Shown here: positions 1-10,900 of the stretch, piece after piece
How the letters are laid out: each line of letters starts with the position of its first letter
Numbering within the stretch: position 1 is the first letter of the stretch
Assembly: GCA_028751875.1 (NCBI GenBank)
Contig: CM054161.1
Location: 47,668,152 to 47,732,151 of the forward strand
Direction: 5' to 3'
From: Rapana venosa
Taxonomy: Eukaryota; Mollusca; Gastropoda; Neogastropoda; Muricidae
Length of the DNA stretch: 64,000 bases
Notes under the pieces: model-generated
Told to the model about the DNA's origin: nothing
What the model saw: the letters and a program-made list of their open reading frames with translations, nothing else
The model's database searches: none
Position numbers and translations under genes: made by a program

Positions 1-514
1 ACATTTTAACTGGTTTTGGAATGATCTTTATAACAAACTTTATTACCCAACTGCAATTAAAACCATTAAAATAGTTTGACCCATTTTGAGCAATCAAACG
101 TTGGACACAAAGCAAAATGGAAGCATTTTTACCAATAAAGCAGTATGATTTGCTATTAATTTTTCTTTACGTCACGTCATTTGGTTTGGACATAGATCTC
201 AAGAGAATGTATTTTTATCATTTACAATGATTTTTTGGCATGAATCTGCAGCATGCTTACAAATAAGAGCACTATTTTAATTTTATTTAAAATTCTTTTT
301 ATTGAGAAGTAAAAGAAAACACCTATTATTTTGACAGTAAGCTGCTTGACAGTGTATATAATGTTCTGTTTCTCAAAGAATGGCATTGTGATTTGTGCAC
401 TTTCACCATGGCAAGTACATGTAAGTACACTACGTCATATTTTGATTATAACCTTTGTTTTCTACACTTGAAGGAGGTGAGTAGAAATGCACATCATTCC
501 AGGGTTGGACATTT

Positions 515-700
515 CCCATCTATGAAATATTGGATGAAACTACCAGACCCTCGTGCAATGCATGCTTGATGCCTTACACTTTTAAATCCTGTTCCACTTT
601 TCAAAAGAGAAGTGCCTTTGTGGGAACAGATGACTAAATTTGCAAAAAAACCGCCATACACTCCGGGGACTGATGTAAAAAAGCACATGGAGTTAGGGGT
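515..700 (+). repeat. Diverged SINE body fragment
   Basis: Contains degenerate versions of the common SINE body of this window: a gatgaaactaccagacc block, tcctgttccacttttc, tgtgggaacagatgac, and ggggactgatgtaaaaaagcacatg. The tRNA-like head and the 3' tail are missing. The same fragment is at 16879-17064, and a longer version is at 12960-13275. Confidence 0.6.
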
Positions 701-964
701 AAAAGGCGAGTCAAGCTCAACCTTATGTTTATACCAAAACCTGGCAACTTTTGGTCCGATTCGGCTTCGCCTCAATTGGACCAAAAACTTGGCATTGTTT
801 TATATTTATAAAAACTAAGCAGTTTACCTTTTGACTCGGTTTTACCCTATCTCTCTTACTAAAACTGGAAAGTAATACTTATTATTTTTTGATGGGTATT
901 ATTTTATAAAACTATTAAAATTATGGGGAATTTATGCTAAATACAATATTTTGTCAGAACTTTA

Positions 965-1110
965 TTTATACTAATCTTATCAAGAACCTTATCAAGAAAC
1001 TTATCAAGAACTTATCAAGAACTTACAAGAACTTACCAAGAACTTATCAAGAACTTATCAAGAACTAAAACAAGAACTATATTAAAGAACTTGGACAAGA
1101 AATAAACAAG
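965..1110. repeat. Short minisatellite, aacttatcaag units
   Basis: About ten imperfect tandem copies of an 11-base unit (aacttatcaag and variants) in AT-rich sequence. Duplicated at 17329-17474. No coding or regulatory role is visible. Confidence 0.8.
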
Positions 1111-2639
1111 TCCCTATCAAACAACATTGTTTAAACCTTATTCAAACCAACTTGTCAAGAACAACAATAATTTTTTTACACATAAATTATATTGATAAAG
1201 ATAGACAACATGAACTGCAACGAACTTTTTGTTTTGACATTACTGGTTCTTGTCAGAGATATAACAGATGAGACGAGTCTACCCACCCTCCCCCCACCCC
1301 CCCCCCCCCCCCCCGGATAAGAAGGACGAAGTTGTACTCTCTTGCTGATTGTGGTTAAAGCAATGCATTAATTAGGAACACAACTAACAGTTGAACTGGT
1401 TTGCAGCAGTTATTCACCACAAGACATTAATAAGTATTTTAAATAGGTATGGAATCTCTTCTTAAGGTAGACAAAAGATAGTGAAAAGCCTTAGGGCATT
1501 TACTGTTATTGGACTATATTCTAAAGCAACAAGTTGCGTCGTCCTTTAATGTGGACTCAGAAGCTGACTTGGCTTATGACCTCTCACAAGATCCTATTTT
1601 TGTCTAGACCGCTGGAGGACAACTAGGCTGTGATTTGTATTTCGTTTTGCTCTCTGTTAGCACCAGTAATGCTGCTAGTATGATAACATAAAACCTATAA
1701 AATTAACCACATAGAAAGATGGAACAAGAACACATCCCAGATCCAACAGGAGCACAGGATAATGCCACGAACCAAGAGCAACCCTCCCTTGCCACAAGTG
1801 ACATCTGTAACATAAGAATCTGGGAGAGTTGATGCTGGCATGAGGTTAGCAAGAATGGGAAATGACAGAAAAAACTAGCAACAATGCAATGCAAAAGATT
1901 TCTTATCTGGAGAATCATTAGAAAAACAGATGGCCTATAGAACAACAGAAAAAGGAAACAGCACCACCCTCGCCTAAAAACAACTATTCAGTCTTACTTG
2001 TTTTATACGGTGTTAACTGCTATGGGAATTGGTTATACAGCTAATAGTGTATTGGAGCAGCATTGAAACCAACAAGACAAGAACCCACTACATTGAAACA
2101 AAAGCCAAAACCACAACGGACAACACTGCAATGCAAACTGCCTGACAACGATCAATTCAGATGTATTAATTGATTTAAATAAATAATTATACTTATCATA
2201 GGTAGAAATATGAGTACTGAAAGACTGCTGTCATATTTGGTTACCACGCTGCGTTATTGGCAGTCTTAAGTTTACGGCTATACTATGTTAGGAAAAGGAG
2301 CCTCTAAAAATGAAGCCTGCTGATTTAGGAAAAACTAGACTTTGAAGACAGCGGGCCAAGCTAGTTGTGGTTGTAAACAGCTCCATTGCTACAAAAGGTA
2401 CTTCCTGGTTAAGTGGAATCATTCCAGAAAATATTAGTCCATAAATAAAAATGCTTCTTTAGTGATGATGGTTGGTGGTGCTGTAGTTAACGCACTTGCT
2501 TTTACAGGCAGCTACTACTGTTTCTAAACTTCATACAGGGTCGATGAGAGGAAGAGGACATGATAAAGCATTAGACAAACCTGAAACAGAGCACAGGCAG
2601 AATAAGACAATTGAATTGCACAGTTGATTTATTAACGAA

Positions 2640-3890
2640 AAAACTTTCGTGAAAAAGGACATGCTGCAAAAACATTTTCTGATGTTTGAGGCGGCAATAA
2701 AAGAGTACTACATTGTGGACAGGCAAACAATATCTCCTATTATCTATGCCACAGCTTCGTGATTATTATAAACCCACTGAAAAACCAGATGGACAGGCGA
2801 TGATTGCTTTTATTGTGGTGGGCTTGACAATAGTTTATTCCTTTTGCACAGAAGGTTGGTTAACCAACAGGGCAATTTTTTTATTATTATATTAGAACAA
2901 TGGAGGCCAAAACTCTCTACTATGATCTACTACACATCCAAAAGGGGTACTGGAATGGACAGGCAGCTATTAATAAATGAGCATTTTGCAGCAGGAGTAT
3001 AGTTCCGTAGTAGCAAAAAGAAGTGGCTGTATAAACATGCAATATGGCAGATTATTTACCGCACTCAAGGCGCATTAATAGACACTCCTTCATCAACATG
3101 AAGCCATATGATTTCTCATCAAATTGACTTTTTTACGTCCCCATGAACACAATCAGAAGAAAGAGGTATAAAGTATGCACTGACTGTGGTGGACGTAGTT
3201 CTAGGTATAAAGATGCAGGAGCCCCTTCTGAAAGAGTGCCACAGCAACTGCTGTTGCTATTGCAGGAAATCTATAGTCCGGGGCCATTAATAATATCCAG
3301 ACTTATTCAGTGCGATGTGTTGGTAAAGAGTTTAAAGGAGCATTTAATCAGCTGTTTCTAAAGCATGGGTTGCCTATAAAAAGAGGTATAACAGGCAAAC
3401 CACATGATCTCAAGCATGGGTTGAAAGTTTTAACAAGCTATTAGCAGTAAGACTGTTTTGTCATATCAGTACCAACCTAGAAATCATGTTCCAGGCACAC
3501 GAAATACAGAGTGGGTAAGATGTCTGCCTGTACAGTTTTGTGAGCAATGGAACTTTGAGATAATAAGCCACATGGGTTATAAACCTGTGGGCGCTATCAA
3601 AGGCAAAACAATACTGCAGCACACCCAAACAACACCTTCTAAGCAACACTTTTTACCCTTTGGGAAGAAACTGAGATACTGTATGTCTGGAGAAGCTGAA
3701 GCACAGCGACAGTCACAAACGAGCAACAGATCCCATCTGGAGCATATGACTCTTTTGTACTAATAATAGAATAGTTGGTGGAGATGGTTCCTCTATTTTA
3801 TTATTTGTCTATTACCTGCACCACAACGAGCTTGTGTTAGAGGGAAACTGCAGCTTAGTGCCACCTAATACTGTCCGGCTTTAGTAAGGT
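2640..3890 (+). pseudogene. Broken rve integrase of a Maverick/Polinton-like element
   Basis: A retroviral-type (DDE, rve fold) integrase broken by several frameshifts and stops. Its parts are recognisable in order on the + strand. A tryptophan-containing WLYKHAIWQI-type block lies near 3020-3060. The first catalytic Asp is in a YALTVVDV block at about 3170-3199. The second is in LIQCD at 3302-3316. The catalytic Glu is in VESFNKLL at 3420-3440. The spacing between the last two fits the D-35-E rule. Conserved C-terminal blocks follow: RATDPIWS near 3718-3741 and VPPNTV near 3858-3875. This arrangement is typical of integrases in large virus-like DNA transposons (Maverick/Polinton) and related invertebrate copies. 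A polymerase remnant facing it supports that assignment. The reading frame changes between blocks, so this copy cannot be functional. A Ginger-type or other rve element is the main alternative. Confidence 0.72.
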
Positions 3891-4379
3891 AGGTCACTAT
3901 TTCATCAGATGTAAGTGACTGTTATGGTCTCATCTAATGTTTTTTTGTTACTCACAATTTTTGGGAAAAACATCTTTGATTATACTGAAGTGGGTTGGAC
4001 ACTCTCTCATCATACTAACAACTCCTAGATATTATTTAGCACCTACTTCTTTTGTACCATGATCAAGTTTTATTTCTAGCTTTGCTGGCCAATGTTTTTA
4101 GAATGTCAGCAATGTACAGCAGTGAGAGGACATTGTAACCCACTAAATGTATTTGATAAAGGAGGTAAACAATCCATTGTGAGTTCAATATAATTTGTAA
4201 CTCGTTATAAATGTTTTTATAAAAAAATTTATTAATTAATTACTTTGTTCTCCCAGTGTCCAAGTGTGTAAGAGTGCTTGGTGATGAATATACTCGTTTT
4301 GTATCCTGCGCAATCAATGTCTTTTTTCTATCCACAGTTGGTTGATTTGGATGCAGGTTGAGCCAGAGCTTTGGGTGTC

Positions 4380-6200
4380 ATGATGAAATACTCTACCTCA
4401 AAGGAGCCTCTTTGTAGTTATCATGACAGATGCTTGTTTTGACCACCTGTTTGCCAACACCTTTTGCCTTTTTTATAACCACCTGTCTGGCTTGCAACAC
4501 TATTACATCTTGGCCCTCAGCCCAACATATTCTTGGCATAATAGTTCCGTTCATCTCATCTTCATCTTGCCAATAAATTTTGGGTTTACTGATGATGCTA
4601 GGGGACGTATTTTGGATAATACACTGGTGTCCATACCATGACTGACCCCAGCGCTACCGTCCTCTATACAAGGGCTTTGTATATATCTTCTGTGGGTATG
4701 TCTAGGATTGAAAGAGTCGGGTCTGGGTCAAGACAATTACACCAGGATATTTAGCCTTGTGTAATCATACAAGTACTCCAGCATTAACAGTTTGGGACAG
4801 CTCCGCACGCTGAACCCAATGATTACTGGTTTGTCTGTTTAACCTGCAAACTTCTTCATTCTTGATGCCATATCAGACTGTCTGGATATTGGCCTATAGT
4901 CTGATGCTTGCTTTGATGTCTAGCTTTATGGTTCGTTTTCTTTTTGTGACTAATCTAACATCTTTTCTTTTAGTGTGGGTTCTCCATTGTTTTACCCAAG
5001 CTGCTGTTGTTTCAGAGTTTGATGTAACCTTTTCTGATGCATCGGTTGCCTTTCGTTATCAGATCAGCTGTTCTTCTTGATGTATGGTTTCTTGAATTGC
5101 TCTTGATCAAACTCAATTGATACGCTTGAACAGCAGTAAGAATTACCCATGCCTTAGGTAGAATCTGCTAGCAGTCTTGTTGTGACAAAACATACGTGCT
5201 ATCTTGTCATTTAAGTTTGGTACAAGACTTTGGTGGTTCTTTTGGAGATGTTTGAGCCTTTCTGCTGCATTGGGTAGTCTTTGGTGGCCATTGTGTAGTT
5301 CATGGGGATAGACTAAATCTACTTCTAGATCTCCAAACCCTTTGACGCTTGATTCCGGCACCCTTTGTGGACACAACGCTTTTAGAGTCTAATCAACAGC
5401 CAAAAGGACCATTAAACAACTGAAAGTTTCTTATTGGGAGTGAATGACAACATGCACATCCATACAGGATTGTTTGCGTCCAAGTTACATGATGTAGTAG
5501 ATGCTTTGCTAGGATCTTAGTCTTCTATATATTTGTTGTTGGCCTTACAGTAGTTGTGCGATTGCCATACTGATGCCACAACGACAAAACCATCCTCATT
5601 CATTTGGAGCATTGGCAGGTCAGACAACAAATCAATCTTCACTCAGTAAACTTCAGAAAAGCATCCCAAGACATTACCGGTGCTGTGATATAGTGTGATG
5701 GGTCTAGTCCTTAATGTTTCTTTCGGTCTTTCTGTAGTTCTCAAAGACATCAGCAAGCAAACATGCCTCAGCATGTAGATACTGATTCTTGGTAATCGCC
5801 CTTCGTCCGGACACTTGCGATCTTTTGCCATGCCACTGAGCATGCTGTTAGTCTCATCACTGATTCTTTTTCCCAGTTCAAATATGCTGAAGAAGCTTCT
5901 TTTGGAGGCAGAGTCTTCTTCATCAAGCGTTCCAACGATTTCATGTAAACTTAAGGATTGAGCCTTTTCGCACGAGCTTTGTGGTCGTAGTATTTTTGTA
6001 ATTGAGCAAGTACTCAGTGAAGAAGACAAGGACTCTAGAGATCCCATCAGATGTTGTGCAGAATCCAAAGGAAGGATAAGCTATTTAGTGTAAAAAGTCA
6101 GGTACTTCTCTGATGACTGTTGCAATGCAGTAAGCCTTATACTATCAGTTATGCCTGCATAATTTGGTGTGAGTTCAACCTCTTAGATTGTGGAGAGACT
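4380..6200 (-). pseudogene. Broken family B DNA polymerase (DNA_pol_B_2, Maverick/Polinton type)
   Basis: Protein-primed family B DNA polymerase remnant read right to left, with several stops and frameshifts. Blocks in order from the N-terminal side: DSAQHLMGSLESL (about 6065-6027), an MSWDAFLKFTE block (about 5674-5642), EVDLVYPHELH (in the 5376-5143 segment), VPNLNDK (5223-5203), a FDQEQFKKPYI-like block (about 5135-5100), NNSSLGKTMEN (about 5012-4980), a GFSV...KLLMLEY-like block near 4800, YVGLRAKM (about 4530) and KKAKGVGKQVVKTS (about 4470). These are hallmark blocks of the DNA_pol_B_2 family in self-synthesising transposons and some viruses. I could not find an intact YxDTDS palm motif. 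The exonuclease and N-terminal part may run on to about 7300 but is too decayed to place. It converges on the integrase remnant at 2640-3890. No packaging ATPase, protease or capsid gene was recognised nearby. Confidence 0.75.
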
Positions 6201-7663
6201 GGCAGCTTCCATGTTTTTGGGATCTATTTTAGTTTGTTGATCAAATTACTATGTGGGCTCCACGAAACTTACTACTGATGTGGTCATGATCTCTGACTGG
6301 TGTGAATTGTCTGCCACCTGAGGTGTTAATAAATTACACAAAGCCGCAATGTGTGGCAGATGAAGCATACCGGCTCCTGGTCTCTTCTGACATAATTGAT
6401 CTCTTGCAGGTTTAGCTGTTGAGAGTAGTGGTTATTGATTTGCTTTCATGTGTTCAAGAAAAAGCTTTGCCGCGTCCGGTCTCGATACAAGAATGGTTGA
6501 GTGTGCACATCTGATCTTAACAACAACGTAGCAAAGGAACAGACTTGATGATTACTTGAGTAAGACTGTTTTTGGCATTTTGTTCCGGTTGCGGGTCCTT
6601 GGATTATGGCACAAATGATGACTCAAAGTCTGCATTTTACACTAACATAGGGAATCTTTTGTGCTTTTTTTATGTTTGTGAAGTACACCTTGCTTCCTGG
6701 CTTTGGTGTTACAAGTTCAGTGATTGCTTGGTCTCATCTTACAAAATGTTTTTGCGTTTGTCCTGCTGCCTGTAAAGATGGTAAACGAACCATAGCATCG
6801 TCTGCCAATAAAACTCTTGTTTGTGCTGATGTTTTGTTGTTCGTGCTTATAAGGTTACTCACTTGTTCTATAAGTGTTTTATAATGCACATTTATCATCA
6901 CAATAAGTCTACATGGTTTTTGTTGGGATCACCTACAGTGGGTGTCTTGCTAGAAATGCGTATTTTGGTTGTGGCATAGGGCTGCCAATCTTTCGGTGTA
7001 CACATATCACACTGATGGGTGGGTTTTGTTCCTCAAACTTGTCAATGCTCCTAACAGGCCAAGGAAAGTCAAATGCGGGTGTAGTTCAAGCTTGTCACGT
7101 GTTCATGATAGTTTGAAACCTCTCTCTGCATTCTTTGTTACATGAAAACAGGCTAGCCAGCACACACACATAAAAATTATCATTGGGTTTGAATGTTCAG
7201 CACAGCACGTTTTGCATACAAACATATGGTGGCAAGGGAATGTAACTTCTACCAACAATGGGATTGAACTTTTGTTTGCTTTAGTTCTTTGCGAAGAGCC
7301 TTACCACTGTCCATACTGATTCCCCTCATTCTTGCTGTTTCTGCGAATGTTCGAAGTTGCGCATCATCTCATTGCCCATGTTGTGTTGAGCTCTTCAAAG
7401 GAGTTCAGTGCTTTAGTTGTGTTTGTCGACACATGTACAGTTAATTCTTCATTCTTTATTTGCCGTGTTGATAAGAATTCAGCAACAACTGCACCTTACT
7501 GGTGGATCTATGTTTTAGGTGTTGGTATTTGTTGCTATTGCATCTTGATTGCTTTGTACCACGTCCTGCGCTTGTTGTAACATTTAGCTCTATAGTCTTG
7601 AAAAACAAAACTTTTGGTCATACTGAGCCTCAACTAAAATCTCTAACTCATATAGTATGTTCT

Positions 7664-7950
7664 TTCGAGCCAGAAGGCCCATAGAGACGGGCTTATCCCG
7701 GTATTTTCTGTAGCGTTTAAGCGAAACTGATGGTTTATCACCACCCCTGTGACAGGGAACGCTAGGGTCTGTCGCCAGATACTTCCCCAGCAGAGCTAGG
7801 TACCCACTTGTCCTACTGGGTGGAGTGAGGAAAATTAGGGTAAATGTGTCTTTCCAAAGGACACACACCGTAGCGAGCGGGGGATCGAACCCGCGACCTC
7901 TGGAATCACGAGTTGACCGCCTAAACCACTCCGACCACGGTTGCCTCCCT
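7664..7950 (-). repeat. tRNA-derived SINE, family with ggaggcaaccgtggtcgg head
   Basis: On the - strand it begins near 7947 with a tRNA-like head: an A-box-like gtggtttaggcggtcaac segment and a B-box gggttcgatcccc around 7888. A body of about 200 bp follows with a gtgtcctttggaaagacac stretch, ending in agcccgtctctatgggcc near 7670. It interrupts the polymerase-remnant neighbourhood. No intact tRNA cloverleaf with a CCA-ready end was seen, so this is a SINE and not a tRNA gene. Confidence 0.75.
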
Positions 7951-8833
7951 CTAACTAATATAGTAAAAAAAAAAATAATTATGTAATTAATTAATTATTG
8001 TTCTTTGTTTTTTTTTGTTTTGCTACGGTATGATGCAGTGAATCTCCACATAGGTAATTCTTAGCTCCTTAATTGAGTACTCGCTGATCGTTTTTTTTAA
8101 AGCACTGTCTTGGCCAAGCATAATTACCCACTTTTTTATATATTCCTTTTTTATTGAGTCAATGTCCACAGCATAGCTTTGTGTTGTTTGTTTTGGAGGT
8201 CAAAACTTTTTGACGCTTGTAGTCATGTAGTATCCTGAAGTCGCTGAACTTCCTTTCTGATATGTGGAATCTGTTAGAGCTTTTGCTAATAATGAGCCTG
8301 ATTGAGCTTTGCTTGGCTAATGTCAAGGCAACCACAGGAATCTTGGTTTTCTAGTTTACGCACAACCTTCTTCAGAAATAGACTGTTGTGACAACAATGA
8401 AAAGGTCCTGTGTTATTGAAAACAGAGGCCCAATGCTTGTGTTGCAGGTGCAGAAATTCCAGTAGCCAAGAGTGCATCCCTGTTCTGCTGCTCTGTAGAC
8501 AGGGTTGCTGTACCTGTAGCTCAACACAGAAATGCTGATTGTACATACGCCTGCTTTTTGTATTCTTTGCTATTCGTTGCCTCAATGTCATGCTGCTTCT
8601 GTGTAATGTTTGTCAATCGAAAAGGCATTAGCTTATCATAAAGAGTTTCAGGATCTGGTGCACTAGGGAAACTTTAGGATATTTAGCGGTCGTCATCTTA
8701 TTTCTTATTACTGTTAAAAATAAATGTGTGAGTGGAATTTTTATTGGTATTCATTCTGTAAGTCTTGTAATTGATTGTCCGGGCCAGTACAACATCCTGT
8801 GTAAAGACTGCACGAGGTCAATGTTGTGTAGGT

Positions 8834-10024
8834 ATTGGAGGGATGCTAATATTGTGGTTCAGCTGTGGTGGGTTCTAGAGCAAGTTGACTTTATTACTGG
8901 AAATGTTCCCTTCAAGGTGATTGTCACCCCCCCCCCCCCAACCCCGCTGTTCCGAAGCAATAGCAAATCTGGAGGGCATCATCTCGGGGTCTTTCCATTC
9001 TTAAGTAATCCCATCCATGAAAAACAAGACAGTAGCTCTGTTTCTCTTGCAACCAGAACAAACAACAATGTGTTGTACTGTTACATCCAGAGGAAAGTAT
9101 GGAAGGAATCATAGCATGTGGTTGATGGTTTAGTCACATGAGTCTTTTCTAATGAAGCAAGAACGTGCCTTTTTCTGTAATGCTATTATCTCTTTTTCAT
9201 TTCTGCTGGCTGATTGACATGTCTAATGCTATGTTTACTGGTCCAGCATTTTATGGCTTTACGGAAAGTTCTGTCGGGTGCATTTAGAGAGTGTAATGGA
9301 CTAATAAAAACTAAACTTGATCTGCCTGTCGATGCTTGGTTTGTATGTGCCATTTAGTGCTTTATAGGTTACATTGTATGTAAAATCATCGCTAATGCTT
9401 CAGCTTCAACATTACGCATACTGTTCAAGTTTAGGAAACGATAAGGAGTTTCTTAGCTGCTTCTATTGCTGTGCGATTGTAGTATCCATCATTTGTGACT
9501 CAAAAGCGTTAAACTTTCACCAATCTCCCCATCCTTCTCAAATCTGGTACATCACCATTGATCTTTAAGCTCAATAGTTGTGGCATGTTTCAGGTGTCTT
9601 ATTGCAGGGATCCGCGGGACATGGTTATGTATTATATGGAGTATTTATATTATTTTATTTCTAATGTATATATGTTAAATTTTTACAGTCAATCTGGTCT
9701 TTGTGCTGCGTCTTTGTTTGTTATTAACAGTGTGTGGTCATGGAAGCCTTCTGCTAGATCTTTATAAATGAAGTGTTGTAAAGCTATTGTGCTGCGTTTT
9801 CACAGTACATTGCCTGCTAGGTGGAAGGATTCTCAGTAGATCAGAAGGAACTGATGAGGAAGAAGCCTTCGTCACCACTTGGTTTTGTGTTGTGTTTAAA
9901 TGAGACAGGTGTACAAAAAGCAAAAAGTTTACTGCCAAGTCAATGGGTCTTTCACCGACATAGGTTCTGTCCTCATCATCATCAAAAGTAATACCAAAAA
10001 CTTTTTCCCAACCATCAGGACCCA
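8834..10024. other. Non-duplicated stretch, no gene recognised
   Basis: AT-rich sequence after the end of the first duplication copy. Only short open stretches occur and none resembles a known family. It contains a poly-C run at 8928-8938. Confidence 0.6.
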
Positions 10025-10640
10025 TTCTTCTAAATAGGCATTAGCATTAAGTTTTCTGGTCTGTACACTTTGAGCACAACACCCACACTTCTCTCAATTG
10101 TCAGACACTAATGAACCTTTCTCAACTGATTGCTCGGGTGACTTGTCAGTTGATTGATTTGATTGAAGCTGATCCAGCTATGGCTATGTATTTTGTGGTT
10201 TATAACAGGGGAAAAACTTGAGATTGTTTTCTTTAAGTTGAAGCTGTCTTCTATTCACCTCAGTTTGACACCGAAAACAGGCAGAGTCAGCCAAGGGAGT
10301 GGGTTGGGGTGTTTTTTTAGACACGGAAGACAAAGCTGGAAAAGGATGTCCCAAATTACTTGTTTTCTAGAGGAAAAAGTCGAATTTAGAATTTTTACCT
10401 AAGGGGAGTAACCGCTATGTTGTGTGTGATCGGTGATTGTCAAAGGATTTACAGTGGGTTTGAATTCATTCACACACTCACACACACACAACACTCTCAC
10501 ACACGCACACTCACACACCCACACACACACACACACACACAATCACACACTCCAAACACGCATGCAAAAGGACAGCTGGGACCCTAGCAACCTATTGAAT
10601 ACAGCCCAGATTCGGTGATCATGTGTTGAGTAATGGTCCA
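10025..10640. repeat. Diverged repeat, first (partial) copy of the 3.9-kb array
   Basis: Shares with 10895-11430 and 14790-15340 the blocks gcattaagttttctggtctg, tttgacaccgaaaac.aggcagagtcagccaagg, the phrase ggatttacagtgg, a CA-rich microsatellite (10466-10540 here) and agcccagattcgg. The three copies differ by many one-base indels. Confidence 0.75.
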
Positions 10641-10837
10641 TCAATAAATCCAGGGTCGTAAAATACTATTTATTATACTGCTCGGAAAGTGAGTGTCCCC
10701 TTGTCTCCAGTGTCTTTATCTCATTTTCCATATGAAAAAATAATCTGTAAGTGTTCTGGTTTTCAAATTACTTATAACCACTTTTTCAGCAAGGACCATC
10801 AAATGTTGTAAATATTAATTATAATATTAATACTTTA

Positions 10838-10900
10838 TATGGAATTTATATAGCGCTGAATCTTGTAAAAAAACAAACAAATCGAAGCGCTTAAAAAAAA
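10838..10900 (-). repeat. LINE-type 3' tail with (ATT)n
   Basis: Reverse complement of the common agcgct...ttacaagattcagcgctatataaa...(att)n tail. It marks the 3' terminus of a LINE or of a SINE using that LINE. A second copy in the same setting is at 14715-14780. Confidence 0.7.

Larger units (their letters stand above)
1..8833. repeat. Perfect 8.8-kb duplication, copy 1
   Basis: Bases 1-8833 recur at 16365-25197. I found no difference at the places compared, including an 18-base poly-C run (about 1297-1314 and 17661-17678), and all open reading frames in the two copies are identical. Identity stops at base 8834 (ggtA here, ggtG in copy 2). The left edge is the window edge, so the repeat may extend further. 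Either a very recent duplication or, more likely given unchanged homopolymers, an assembly duplication. Stretches not listed separately (1-510, 1110-2640, 6200-7660, 7950-8833) show nothing I recognise. Confidence 0.95.

Noticed and set aside
7590..7868. 92-codon open stretch on - as a gene
   Set aside because: It lies almost entirely in the SINE at 7664-7950.
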